A stretch of DNA of 64,000 nt, taken from contig NC_064041.1 in assembly GCF_932526225.1 (NCBI RefSeq), forward strand, positions 5,948,046-6,012,045, given 5' to 3'. Of the stretch, positions 12,982-29,006 are shown piece after piece. Positions within the stretch are counted from its first letter, which is position 1, and each line of letters starts with the position of its first letter. The notes under the pieces are model-generated. The model searched no databases and had not been told where the DNA came from. It worked only from the letters and a program-made list of their open reading frames with translations. Both the position numbers and the translations under genes were made by a program. Source of the stretch: Nematostella vectensis (lineage: Eukaryota; Cnidaria; Anthozoa; Actiniaria; Edwardsiidae).

Positions 12982-15900
12982 GACTCTCTAAAAATATAGA
13001 CGGGGGTAATCGTCATATCTTTTCGGGTATAAAATTTCTACCAACTGCCATCTCTTTGGGGGTGTTGGAGGATTTTTCAGATTTTGCTATCTCTTAGGGT
13101 GTAAAATTCGACCAACTGCTATTCCTAAGTGGGTGTTAAACGTTTTTTTTTTCCATTCTGTTATCTCTTAGGGTATAAACTTCGATTAATTGCTATTCCT
13201 AAGGGGGTGTTAAACGGTTTTTTTTTTCGATTCTGCTATCCCTTAGGGGCAAAAATTCCTTCGACCCTACCCAATTTTCCATCTCTTAGAGGAAATAATT
13301 TCTGTTGACCACGCCTAAAGTGCCATCCCTAACGGGTTAATTTTGCCGACGATCACCCCCGTCTGTTTTTATCGGAGTCCCCCTTCCCGGCAAGCTTGGC
13401 TACCACCAAAAAGTAGTCGGGGGGAGGAGGGGGGTGTACCATTAATTGGGAATGAAGTGATAGAATCAACAAGCTGCATCTCTATACAGGGGAACGCCGA
13501 TTAAATCAGCGAGTTCCTATTACCGGGCCATGTACAGGTGTATTTTTCCCGAAAATAACACAGGGTGCGGAGGCAGTAGAGGCTGCGGAGGAGGCAGCCG
13601 CCTACTTCCGTACGAGAGCTGCCATCCTAGATGAATGCCGACTAAATCACCCAATAGAAGCGAACGGCATCGACTTGTGCCACTTGTACTCCAGGTCCAG
13701 GCTCACCTTTCTTTCAGTGGCCACCCTTCCCACTATCTGCAAAGAGCTGGAGCTTCAAGTGCCCGGAGCAACCCGACGCAAAGCTTCTTTTGTAGCCACG
13801 CTATTGGATGTTATTCGAAGATGTAGTTGCGCAAAATAAATCCACGATTTCTTGGGTCCTGATTATATTTTTTTCATGGTTACATGAAATAGATTTCTGA
13901 GTCGGTAATCCTGTGTTCTGTTGTGAAGACCAGAGTAAGTTTTTACACTTCAATACTCTCTTTTACTAAAAAGGAAAACAGCTTACGGTGAGAGGCCTCA
14001 ATATCGCAAATGTCTCAGCGTTCTTGCGTAATTTGTATTTTTATTTGATCAAATTTGTAGTTGAACAAAGGCTTTGAAAATAAGCAAATTTTGACAATTT
14101 GATCAAGCTTTTTCTTTAATTACAATTTAAAACTGTACAAAATTATGTCAGTATCGCTTGTTAATTAAATAAAAACATGCAAAACTCTCATTTTCTTCTT
14201 TTGGACGTTTTTCTTTTTAATAAGTAATTATCAGAAAAGTCTTATTGCAGTCATGGTGAGGTATTTAATGCTTGTCGCTTTGTTTGTCACGCTTTTAAAA
14301 TTACGTATGCATGGCAGCAAACAAAATAGTATCACGCGAGCCTAAAAATCGCAATTTAATGCAATAAATGCTATGAAATTATTACCATTAAATTTTAGTA
14401 TTGCCGACAGTATATTTCTTTTGATTTGAGCGCTCTTTCTTGTTTTTCTGGAGATTTGAAGGCGTTGTTTGAATACGGAAAACCCGATACAGTAGTCAGC
14501 ATTTGTTTATAATTAGGGTCAAGTGGGGGTCATATTTCGGCTTGTAAAAAAGTCGGATTTTATTTGCCCCTAAATTTTATTTCACATATCAAAGGTAGAA
14601 ATGATGTTCTTTTCGATGAATGCAATCATTTTTGCCAAATCCACATCTCATCGGCGATATTACACGATCATTTCAAGGCTTTTCAAAGTCATCTAAAAAC
14701 ATAAAATAAAATAAAATCGCGTAAAATAATAAGGTGCTGACAAAACAGCTTATCTTTCAGCCTGGGAAATCCTTATTATCTATTCTTTAGGTTTATATAG
14801 GCTTCAAATGTTTTATCACGCGTTGCGAACCGGTTTTTAGTCTTTTTCTAACAACCACGAAATTGTCTCAAATCCGGGTGCGGGAGACGAAAAATTACTT
14901 TTCGGCTTCTATCACCAAAAATATTTATCCAAATTGCTTCAAACTTTCACAGTATACTGAGGTCAACCATACCTATAACCAGTTTAGTTTTGAGCTAGGG
15001 CGCCCAAACATCATTTTTCCGAGAAATCTTGACGAACTCAGACCGCTGGTCTTAACATCTAATGTAGGTGTGCGAAAGGGCTAAAAGTGCTTCAACACCT
15101 TATGTTGGGGAATAGAGAGGGATTAGGGTGCCCAGGTACCTAATGCTGGTGAGTGTGGAGGAGTTGAGGTCCTCCAACACCTTCTGTCGGAAAAAAAGGG
15201 AAGGGTGAAAATGCTCGAACAACTTTTGTCGGTAAATGGGAAGGTTGGAGGTGCTCCAATACCCAATGTCGGTGAATGGGGAAGGCTGGAGGTGCTCCAA
15301 TACCCAATGTCGGGGAATAGGGAAGGCTGAAGGTGCTCCAATACCCAATGTCGGGGAATGGGGAAGGTTGGAGGTGCTCCAATACCCAATGTCGGTAAAT
15401 GGGGAAGGCTGGAGGTGCTCCAATACCCAATGTCGGTGAATGGGGAAGGTTGGAGGTGCGCCAATACCCAATGTCGGGGAATGGGGAAGGTTGAAGGTGC
15501 TCCAATACCCAATGTCGGTGAATGGGGAAGGCTGGAGGTGCTGCAATACCCAATGTCGGGGAATGGGGAAGGCTGGAGGTGCTCCAATACCCAATTTCGG
15601 GGAATAGGGAAGGCTGAAGGTGCTCTAATACCAAATGACGGTGAATGGGGAAGGTTGAAGGTGCTCCAATACACAATGTAGGTAAATGGGAAGGCTGGAG
15701 GAGCTGCAATACCCAATGTCGGGGAATGGGGAAGGTTGAAGGTGCTCCAATACACAATGTCGGTGAATGGGTAAGGTTGGAGGTGCTCCAATACCAAATG
15801 TCGGTGAATGGGTAAGGTTGGAGTTGTTCCAATACCCAATGTCGGTGAATAGGCGAGGCTGGAGGTGCTCCAATACCCAATGTCGGTGAATGATTGTTTA

Positions 15901-18900
15901 GATGGGATGGCTGGAAGAGCTCCAGCACCAAATGTCTTTGATTGGAGAAGGATACGGTTGCTTTAAAACGCAATAGTTGGAATATTTGCGTGTGTTTTGG
16001 TGGATGGGGTTTGGAGTGCTAAAGCACATAATAATTGTAGAGGGGTCGTTGAATTTAAAGGGTGGGATTTAACTTCTAATTTTGGCATGTATGGGGTGCT
16101 CCAACACGTAATATTGGTGAGTTTGGAAGAGGGAGTGTTTCCAAATCTGATTATCTTCTAATGTCGTTGAGTGGAGAAGCTTACTCGGACAGGCAAGGCG
16201 ACGTTATGTTGTTGAATTGAGAGGGTGAGAGTGTTTTCGAGACTAATGTTGTCGTGTGGGGAGTGCTAATTTACAGGGATAGACAAATGCTTCTTCTAGC
16301 TACTCTAACCTTTATTGTATGTAGCTTTTTTCTGAATTATTTCAATTTTATTAATAGATCCAACGTTCTTTTATTAGCTGTGAAATGCTTCTTTAAACTT
16401 AAAACAGTTTTTGTGTATGTGTTTGCACATCAATCAATTCTTTTTTTTAAACTGTCGTTTTTGTAGCTCGTTTGGTCACCTTATTAGGGCATTACATACC
16501 ATATTATCCAGAAGTCTGCAATTGTGTTTTTGCTTTATTGTCGCTCTAGAACTGTGTATATCGAGAATTTCCACGTAAACTTTCCAGAATTCGTGCTGAC
16601 TACGATTGCAGGACGCCATTTTGAAAAATAGGCCATACGCTAACATTTTTAGTAGTTCCCCGAGCGCTCGCCCTAGGATCTTATAGACCACTTGAAAAGG
16701 AAAGCCATTGATTCATATTTATTGTGACTAACTCACACAATTCAATGTCTGTTTTAGTGAATTCCTTCTGCAAAAAAAGAGCGAATGGATACTACGCCCA
16801 CCCTGAGAACTGCAAGATGTACATCACGTGTTCTAACGGGATCACTTACGAGAGGCAGTGTCCCGCGGGACTCAACTGGAACGACGCAAAGAAGTTGTGC
16901 GACTGGCCGAAAAATGCTCCTTGCGAGGAGAAATGTCAGTACAACATCATTTATTAATTTGACAAAAGGCCATTCCAGCTATAAGCATGCGCACGCACTC
17001 ACCATGGAAACCTACCTCAACTACCGTCATGCAGCGCGCGCTTCGTTTGGTGCAAGCTTAAAAATGCGCGTGCTGCATTCTAGTGGTTGAGATGGTTTCT
17101 ATGGTAATGCGCGCGCAAGCTTATACCTGGAATGGCCTATTGCCTATGCTTTGAAGCTTAAAAGCATAGTGCTAACAGCACTTACGCTGCTTAGCAGTGC
17201 TATCAGTCGCGCTCGTTTGATCAAACCACACAAAGGAAATGTGGAGAGCTACTTCGCAAGCAAAGCTATATTTCATTGTTGGCCTAGTTATGTGCATTGT
17301 TACAGTGTTTTGTTTACTTCAATCACCAAAAATGTTTATGCTCTAAAACTACGTTCTTGAAGCCGTCCACACTTAAAAAAATACAAAATCCAAATAAAAT
17401 ATATCGTTTTAGTCGACCAGTGTCTACTTCTCCTTGTAACCTATCAACTTGTAATTAAGCAACACTAGTGCTTCTGCTACAGCTCCAAACATTTCCCTTT
17501 CTAAAAAGGATTCCAAGTTGATTTAAAATGAAATTGATGTTTTAATTTCTATAGCTCCTACCGTCACGGATTTGGTTGGAAAAATATCTGCTTTAATCTC
17601 CGTTGACGTCACCAATCACGTCATTGCAGCGGTAACGCAGATTGTTGAAGGTTGGTTCAACAGAAAGAGAGGGGAGGGGAGAGAGTGGGGGGGGGGGGGG
17701 AGAGAAAAGACGTAGAGAAGGTGAGGGGAACCCTTTTATCTGGCACTTATACGGAAGCAGACATTGAAAAATTTATCTCCCCCTCCCCTCTCCGCTTCTC
17801 CTTCGCGAAATCCTTGAACCGGCCCTTTTTCTGTCCAAAGCGCCTTGTGGCCAATAAGGCTTTAGGTCAGCCCCTGACGCATTCTTGAAAACTATAAAGG
17901 GCTATCCTAGGGATGAAAGTGTAGGACCATCACTTAAACCATCTTTTTTAAATACATTGCCTTTCACGATCTATTCCAGGTTACCACATAGGCGGGTGCT
18001 TGTCATCGCTGCCCTGTTCGGAAGCTTCCCTTATTAAACGAATTAAAGCCGCAACAGTTCCTAGAGACTTCGTGTACGCTCGGCGACTACTCGGCGTTAT
18101 GCTCCGGTTTAGTTCGGGTAGTGGAAAGCGTCGACGTCGATCCATAGATGGTGTTCTAAGCAGAACAAAGACTTCCCTGGGTGATTCACACTTTGCTGTG
18201 AGTATTTGAGCCCCCATTCAGACCGGCAGGCATACCTCTCCCCCCCCTTTCGGAAAAATAGCTAATAACTTCTGAGGAAAAAAAGCAATGTGACCAACCA
18301 GGCAACCGATATTTTACATAGGTTTTCAAAACGTCAATTTGTTTTGAAATTTGGTCCTGATTTTCGAGTGGTTCTTTTGACTTATGGTGTCTAGTTCCAC
18401 AATGAAGACGACAAATTCAAACAAAGATATGCCCCCTCCCCCAATCTCCCGGTCTTCCCGGTCTTAGATTCCCCTCAAAAGCAAGGCCTAAATAGGGTTG
18501 ATTATATCTAATTTATATTGCCATTTCCTTTATCATTTCATGTCATTAGTGATCATCAACCCATTTCTAAGCATACGTGTTAATCACAGCTTATTGGAAC
18601 AAGCTATAGAAAGAGATAAAAACCTAGCCAGTTATTTAATTGACAACTCGGCAATTGAAAATAAAAACAAGGAAAAAATTCAAAACGTTATCCTAGTGAC
18701 ATCATCCATTTTCTCGTACAGGTCCTCGTGGGAGGAAGGGGTTCAAACTCTATATCCTTTGCGCTTGACACAACTGGAAGCATGGGTCAAGAAAAGATGG
18801 CTATGATGACTATTGTGGCCGGTCTCTCAGCATTACTGCCGGGGGGGACAACAAAGTTCATACTTTCACCATTTAATGACCCCGGTAAGCAAAAAATTAT

Positions 18901-21900
18901 TTAGTAAGATTTATGGCCGCAAGTGTTCTCCAAGACTAAGGACACAAAAGACTGCGAGTGAAATTCTCCTTCACTTCACATCATTGCTCTGATTGCTCTG
19001 TAATGTTGTTATTTCAGCGTACGGACCGGTGACTGTTTATAGCACGGCGGCGGGGCTCAATGCTGCTGTTAGTGCACTTGCAATCACCGGAGGCGGAGAT
19101 TGTCCAGAGAAAACTTTCCATGGTATCGTCGGAGCCCTCATAAATCCTTATATCGTCACTGGCTCATCGCTCTATGTCATTACCGATGCCCCCTCTAAGG
19201 ATTACAACGGTCCGCCAATCTACAACCTTCTCATTGCTAAATTCTTGGCCCAGTATCTCGACATAAGCGTCACCTTCTTTATCAGCGCCAGTGGCAGCTG
19301 CAGTATACCAGAAGCTCCACAAGTGCATGCCCCGTTCACTGATATCATTGCCTCCACTGGTGGAAGCAAGTTCATCTTTACCCTTGGCCTTGATATATCT
19401 AACATAACCGGTGTTGTGTTTAGTGGGTCTAGAGGCATGACTCGGCTCTCTTCTGGTTCATCAAGTCGAAGCATCAAGCGTCGAGATGTAGAGATTTTCC
19501 TGGAACGAAGCAAACGATCTATTCATTATACGGCATCATTCAGCGTAGATCCTGGACTTGAGAAAATTCTGGTTATTGCAAAATCTACTAACAGTAAGTG
19601 TAATAGATCTTCTGAAAGAAGTGTCTCGATTACAAAACTCAGGCAGCTTTTTCTTTTTAAAGCCTCTTCTCTCATAACACTCAAGACCCCGTCCAATGCA
19701 GTTGTCGCCGGAAGTGCGTTGAAGGACGGTTACTATTGGGAGGTGAAGAACCCTGCCGCTGGGGCATGGAGGCTGGAATCAGCCACATATTTTACTTACC
19801 AGGTGAGTGGAGCTGAAATTCGTCAGCTGGATAGAAAGCGGGGCAATAAAGTAAAGGCCAGAGGACCTTCACCCATTAAGGGGGATGGGCAAAGAGCTAT
19901 TTTCAAGTAAGGGTGTGTGATCCTTAACACTTCAGCTTGATACAGTACAGAGGGCCCCTATTGTATAGCTTAGGGGAGTACAGGGGGCTATTATAGTAAG
20001 GTTGTGTGATCAAGGAACAACCCAGCTTGTTACAGTGCAAAGGAGCCCTCTTGTATAACCAAGGGGAGCAGAGGGAGCTATTATTCAATTCAATTCAATT
20101 CAATTATGTTTCTCAATTTTACATTAGTGGTCACTACCCACAAATAGCGTAGCAAACCGAGGTGGTTTGAGTTTTAAATATAATTGAATAATTGTTCTAC
20201 TATATTTCTATTTATATTGAAAGAAAAAAAACAATAAAAAAGTACACAAAAATCAGTACAAACACAAAAAACACACACACTAGACTAAGACAAGAAAAAC
20301 CAATAAAAACACAGAAGGACTAAAGGAGATGTTTGGTAATTCAACAAAAGAAAAGCATAATATTGGGATACGAAATTTGAGTAATGCTTTTTTTGAGACA
20401 CCAACATAGGTGTAATTCATTTTTGAAAGCTTTTTTGGGGTTTGTCTCTTAGCGAAGCTGGTATCTCATTCCAGATCCTTGCACCAAGCCTAGAAAAGGC
20501 TTTGTATTGGATTTGATTATAATGTAAGGGTGTGTGATTCAGGAACGTCCCAGCTTGATACAGAGGGCCCCTCTTGTATAACTTAAGGTGGATAATGCTA
20601 AAACACCTCAGCTTTTATAATTTACTACGAGAATGTCACCTCGAGAATGTTCAAATGTCAATGCAATGCAAGGTAGGGTATTGAATCGGGTACTAAAACG
20701 AAGAGCAACCATTCATTCTTATGTTCGCCTTCGCACCAGTTTTCTCAATGACAGATAGATGATCTATTAAAGTGTGTGAGGACTTTTTGTTATTTGACAC
20801 TGTCAACAAAATATCACGAATCAAAGTTAGACCCCTCATTTTTGGCGAAATTTGGAGACTAAAAGTTCTATAAAAGCGATCTTTTGTCGGAAATCGAAAA
20901 TTCCTAACACACTTTATGACATGGCATAATTATCTATCAGAATTTGAAGGCGATATCTAGGTAGGGTATTGAATCGGGTACTAAAACGAAGAGTAACCAT
21001 TCGTTCTTATGTTTATCATTAGGCATGGGCATCCTCTAAGAAGAACTTCGCCTTCGTACCAGTTTTCTTGAAGAAACTCTGTGGTAAAGACGTGACTCTT
21101 CCAAACCCTCTTGCCGGTATGTACAGGTGAAAGTGTATGTTGAGAGGAAAACGCTTTTTTACGTGTTCACTTATTCCAGTCATGTTAAACCTTACCTTTT
21201 GAGGACCAACCTTTTGATTACGGGCAGGTAGTTGCCATGTCTTTTTTTGTCCTATACTTTCTACGAAGCAGGATGTTGGCTTGCTAGTTATTTTTTTCTC
21301 TAGTGGCTGCAATGCATTGCCAGAATTGCTGATTCGCTCTTGTTTCTAAAGGTTTTCGCTAGCTTTTAAGTATTTTTTTTATTGTTACCGCCCCTTATAT
21401 ATCAACTGATCGGTCCCATTCCTGCCAGAAAATGCTTCTATTTAGATAATTATATAGAAAACGAGTTCAACATAAAGAATATCTGCGATTGCATTTAAAT
21501 AATTTCATACAAAACGAGTTCAACATAAAGAATATCTGCGATTGCATTTAAATAATTTTATACAAAACGAGTTCAATATAAAGAATATCTGCGATTGCAT
21601 CGCGGTTCTGGTCGCTTTTTAAATCAAACATCGTCGTAGATTTGCTCAACTCTAATCAAACATATCTGACAATAGTAAACAAGCCTGACAAGAGTAAAAC
21701 AGTATACAACGTGATACTAAAGAAGATAGCAAAAATGTCATATTCTCTACTCGTATTGAATTTGCAGGAGAAGAAGCCAAAGCTCTGATCACCCTGTCTG
21801 ATGAATCATCCGTTAACCTGGCTTCCATGAAAATCCACGTCATGTCAATTGCGGGCGCGGTAATCTCAATGGCAACAGTGACAGACCGCGTGGCCAGGTT

Positions 21901-22333
21901 CACTCCTCCATCCGAGAAGTTCTACTTGCGCATGACCATCTCGACCACATCGGGTGTGGAGATCGTGCGGTTATCGAAAGATCTCGAAGCGCAGTCTGTT
22001 GTCCTAGTACCAAAGATGACCCCTTCACTCTTCACGGTGACTCCAGGAGTCGCATCACCATTTAATTACATCCTGTTCAACAACGCTCCCAGCCAGACCT
22101 TCACTATCACCGCCGAGGCCCCACTCCCTTCAGGCACGGCCGTTTCTCCCAGTCCCCCAAGCCTCACGGTCCCGCATAACGGTAACGGCGAAGGTGTCAT
22201 CAACATCACCGTGCCACCAGGCACAGCCGCTAACACAGGCGTCCTGCTCTACGTGAAGGCTGCAGGATCAGGCGTGACTGGGGACCTAGTCACGACCCTT
22301 GTGGTCAATGGAGGCGATGTTTGCTCATCGTAA
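8810..22333 (+). CDS. Secreted chitin-binding VWA-domain protein, 10 exons, 758 residues
   Basis: Exons: 8810-8867, 9390-9578, 16758-16934, 17555-17650, 17980-18197, 18722-18884, 19018-19593, 19663-19802, 21023-21116, 21768-22333. All have GT-AG borders, and the total of 2277 nt stays in frame. Residues 1-19 form a signal peptide (MKIVIYVLAFAGLVASVHA). Residues 21-82 and 84-141 are two peritrophin-A/CBM14 chitin-binding domains with spaced Cys and aromatic residues. Residues 174-246 form a linker with a polybasic KRRRR. A hemicentin/VWA7-like VWA domain follows from about 255, with the metal site DTTGSMG (D262, T264, S266) and the VITDAPS strand. A furin-type RSKR site comes after it, then beta-sandwich-like regions to the stop at 22331-22333. 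The protein is probably extracellular, tethered to chitin or matrix, and possibly cleaved after the basic sites. The metal site is intact here, unlike in the two neighbouring copies. The molecular role is not established. Confidence 0.9.
9177..9320 (+). pseudogene. Relic of the VWA gene's last exon inside intron 1
   Basis: GCGGTTATCTAAAGATCTCG and the following CTGTTGTCCTAGTACC match the last exon at about 21968-22010. The order continues through CCTCACTCTTAACG. The relic carries a short internal duplication of CCTGTTGTCCTAGT and frame-breaking changes. It is a decayed partial copy in the same orientation. Confidence 0.75.
9612..10941. mobile_element. Non-autonomous DNA transposon with about 190-bp inverted ends
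   Basis: The left end (TGTAATAACCTGCCACATTT, then GGCCACATTTGTAATAAG) and the right end at 10876-10941 are inverted copies. The match extends inward through GGTGTCGTGTAGGTGTC and the TGACGTCAT-rich segment near 9780 and 10795-10860. Another CGTCGTCGATGACGTCATAC copy lies at about 10648. There is no open frame of note. The exact ends are uncertain because the left end carries an extra GGCCACAT unit. Confidence 0.75.
12515..12980. repeat. Dispersed repeat copy 2 and long G-runs
   Basis: The CATAGGTACCATTTGGAAAA block with TTCAATAAGG is followed by a run of about 17 G at 12581. A second run of about 33 G starts at about 12949. An open frame at 12644-12919 lies between them without a recognisable domain. 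Confidence 0.5.
13010..13400. repeat. Degenerate tandem repeat of about 70 bp
   Basis: Units read roughly TTCTGCTATCTCTTAGGGT, AAATTCGACCAACTGCTATT, CCTAAGGGGGTGTTAAACG, then a T-run. Four to five units are present. The family is shared with 5565-5900. Confidence 0.6.
13567..13839 (+). pseudogene. Coding-like segment with SAP-like motif inside the TTAA element
   Basis: An open frame of 90 codons ends at a TAA at 13837-13839. It has balanced composition, with a helical Ala/Glu-rich start (EAVEAAEEAAAYFRTRAAIL) and an end that resembles a SAP-type helix-extended-helix (LTFLSVATLPTICKELELQV, then GATRRKASFV). No start codon or upstream exon is evident. It may be a remnant of transposon-borne or captured coding sequence. 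Confidence 0.35.
15056..16265. repeat. 41-bp minisatellite array
   Basis: The core at about 15235-15895 consists of well-kept 41-bp units. Each unit runs through GGTGCTCCAATACCCAATGT, then CGGTGAATGGGGAAGGCTGG. Degenerate units flank it on both sides (15056-15235 and 15895-16265). Related units also lie at the exon 2/intron 2 border (9558-9600) and at 10943-10992, so the array appears to have been split by two transposons. Confidence 0.9.
16480..16715 (+). repeat. Dispersed intronic repeat, copy 1
   Basis: It shares the ordered phrases GGCATTACATACCATAT, CTAGAACTGTGT, CACGTAAACTT, GAATTCGTG, CGCCATTTTGAAA, GCTCGCCC and AGCCATTGATT with 25660-25985 and 27485-27715. It is about 240 bp long, always in introns here, and lacks obvious inverted ends. 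It may be a SINE or MITE. Confidence 0.65.
16968..17137. mobile_element. 170-bp MITE in intron 3 of the VWA gene
   Basis: The left end GGCCATTCCAGCTATAAGC and the right end GCTTATACCTGGAATGGCC are inverted repeats extending about 60 bp inward (CCATGGAAACCTACCTCAAC versus the inverted GTTGAGATGGTTTCTATGG). Confidence 0.8.
19908..20592. repeat. Tandem repeat of about 85 bp split by a LINE fragment
   Basis: Units begin near TAAGGTTGTGTGATC and contain CCAGCTTGATACAG and AGGGCCCCTCTTGTATAACT. Two units lie at 19908-20080 and a partial third at 20523-20592. A retrotransposon fragment separates units two and three. ATTAT occurs on both sides of the insert. Confidence 0.65.
20083..20520 (-). mobile_element. 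3' fragment of a non-LTR retrotransposon (LINE)
   Basis: On the minus strand 20510 down to 20385 encodes FSRLGARIWNEIPASLRDKP and, after a one-base shift, KKAFKNELHLCWCLKK. This is the typical end of a LINE second frame. The 3' end finishes in tandem AATTG units (plus strand CAATT at 20086-20105), as in several LINE families that end in short tandem repeats. It is 5'-truncated and inactive. Confidence 0.75.
20670..20945 (+). repeat. Partial intron/exon duplication plus MITE
   Basis: Bases 20675-20755 repeat 20957-21065: GGTATTGAATCGGGTACTAA, CCATTC-TTCTTATGTT, then CGCCTTCG-ACCAGTTTTCT from exon 9 of the VWA gene. The acceptor and first codons are deleted, so this copy cannot splice. A short element with inverted ends (GACAGATAGATGATCTATTA versus the inverted TAATTATCTATCAGAATT) follows at about 20750-20945. 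Confidence 0.65.
21445..21605. repeat. Three tandem copies of a 56-bp unit
   Basis: The unit contains CAAAACGAGTTCAACATAAA and GAATATCTGCGATTGCAT and is repeated three times with few changes, in intron 9 of the VWA gene. Confidence 0.85.
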
Positions 22334-23589
22334 TGGGTTTCAGGCAATAGTGCGTGTTAAACCAAGCGTAAAGTACAAATCGTTTAATTGATCTAATTTT
22401 AACTTTGCTATTTTGATTCAAGTAGGCGCCTAGGGCCAGTTAATGATCAGTTTTCTACAAGAGACCATGATCTCTTTTTTTTTCTCATAATGTGCCTTAA
22501 GCAATATTGCTTGCTAAAGATGGGGATACCATATGGATAACAATTTTTTTTTCTAATGATAAATAGCATTTGTACGAATCTGCATCATTACTGTCATTCG
22601 AATAAAAAAAGTCATTTGGATAAAAAATGGGTATGTACTGTATTGTTTCAAAGAGAATTCTTGGTTTACTCGATAACATTCTTTTATTACGTTCGACTTG
22701 TGCACTACACAACCACTATATGAATATACCTACAAAATCTGAAGATATGGTGGTTTGTGAAACAACGATTCCTATATATTCGCTTAATGAAACTTTCTGA
22801 GACAGCCTGTTCAGCGCCTGATCAGTTCAAACCCTAAGATCAGTTCAGCGCCTAATATGACTTCTCAGGATTTCAGAATGTGTGGTGGATCATTGCCGAA
22901 TAGACGGCTTATAACTGATCCAGCTGGTTTTTGGTTGTCCCATAGATCTCAGATCTTTTACTTAAAAAGGGGGGATGAATATCCACCTAATCCGAGCCGC
23001 CCCCCCCCCCCCCCCCAACGACACACCCACACACATGTCTCCGCCTCTGCTTCTACGCAACATATTTAGATAAATTGTCTATTGCTTTTGACACTCGTGG
23101 GTACAGTCACGAAAATGTTTGATCGAAGCAATATATTCTTTGTCTTTTGCGTTCTGGCAAGTTCTGCGGAATAAAGTGCAAATATGCATATAGGAGTTTC
23201 CAGCTAAAGGCTGCGTTTTATTAAAAATATATCCATGGGATTTATGTGGATTAATAAACTACACGTATTAGGGGTAAGGTCATAAGCTCTGAAGCGGAAA
23301 TAGATTGGAATTGTGTCCAAGATTTTTGACAGACATTTAAGAACAATGCACTTTTAAAATAGCCGGCTAAACCATTCGTGCGGAATATAAACAAAATAAT
23401 CACAGAAGTGTTTTAGAAAATCTACGAACTAAGGCTATAAATAGACTGTGGTTTGTATTAATATATATAACAAATATTTGGCACGTTTACGACAGAGCGT
23501 TAATTTATCGGTTTATCTAACAATACTTAATGTCGTAATTAAAACTTTTAGATAAGTAATATCTTTAAAAGTCGTACCTAAAGACTAAT
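22334..23589. other. Intergenic stretch between the VWA and CAP genes
   Basis: No exon is supported. A hAT-like repeat lies at 22855-23055. The rest is AT-rich. Confidence 0.5.
22855..23055. repeat. hAT-like repeat, partial copy
   Basis: AATAGACGGCTTATAACTGA, TCCAGCTGG and the CATAGATCT block match 59900-59960 in the same orientation. The C-run at 23000 corresponds to the C-rich right end there. The left terminal repeat is missing in this copy. Confidence 0.6.
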
Positions 23590-23760
23590 ATTTTAGACCT
23601 GAAATTGAGTTATAAAAAACCCTTCGTCGATCGTGAGAGACTAACCTTATGAAAACAGCCCAGGGATATCGTAATTACTAATAACGAGTCCAGTGGGCAG
23701 TACTCATTAAAACTTTTAGCTGGTGGGGCGTTATACAGGTCTGGTCTGCAAGCGAGCAGG
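23590..23760 (+). promoter_or_regulatory. Probable promoter region of the CAP gene
   Basis: This lies directly 5' of the start at 23761 and resembles the segments at 5375-5480 and 8640-8809 (CCTTCGTCGATCGTGA, GGATATCGTAATTACTAATA). A TTATAAAAA occurs at about 23610. It suggests shared ancestry of the upstream regions of the CAP and VWA genes. Confidence 0.4.

Positions 23761-29006
<5,246 letters not shown>

Larger units (their letters stand above)
10993..15055. mobile_element. TTAA-flanked transposon with about 560-bp terminal inverted repeats
   Basis: The arm at 10997-11553 is the inverted complement of 14495-15051 at roughly 90% identity by eye. Both outer ends begin GACC(A/G)GC next to TTAA (10993-10996 and 15052-15055). 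Removing the element and one TTAA restores a minisatellite unit, which supports the ends. TTAA duplications are known for piggyBac and Kolobok elements; I see no transposase. The interior of about 2.9 kb holds G-runs, degenerate repeats and a short coding-like segment at 13567-13839. Confidence 0.75.

Noticed and set aside
15100-15973. Overlapping long open frames on both strands
   Set aside because: Every frame of the 41-bp minisatellite lacks stops by chance of the unit; there is no domain, start context or splice evidence.
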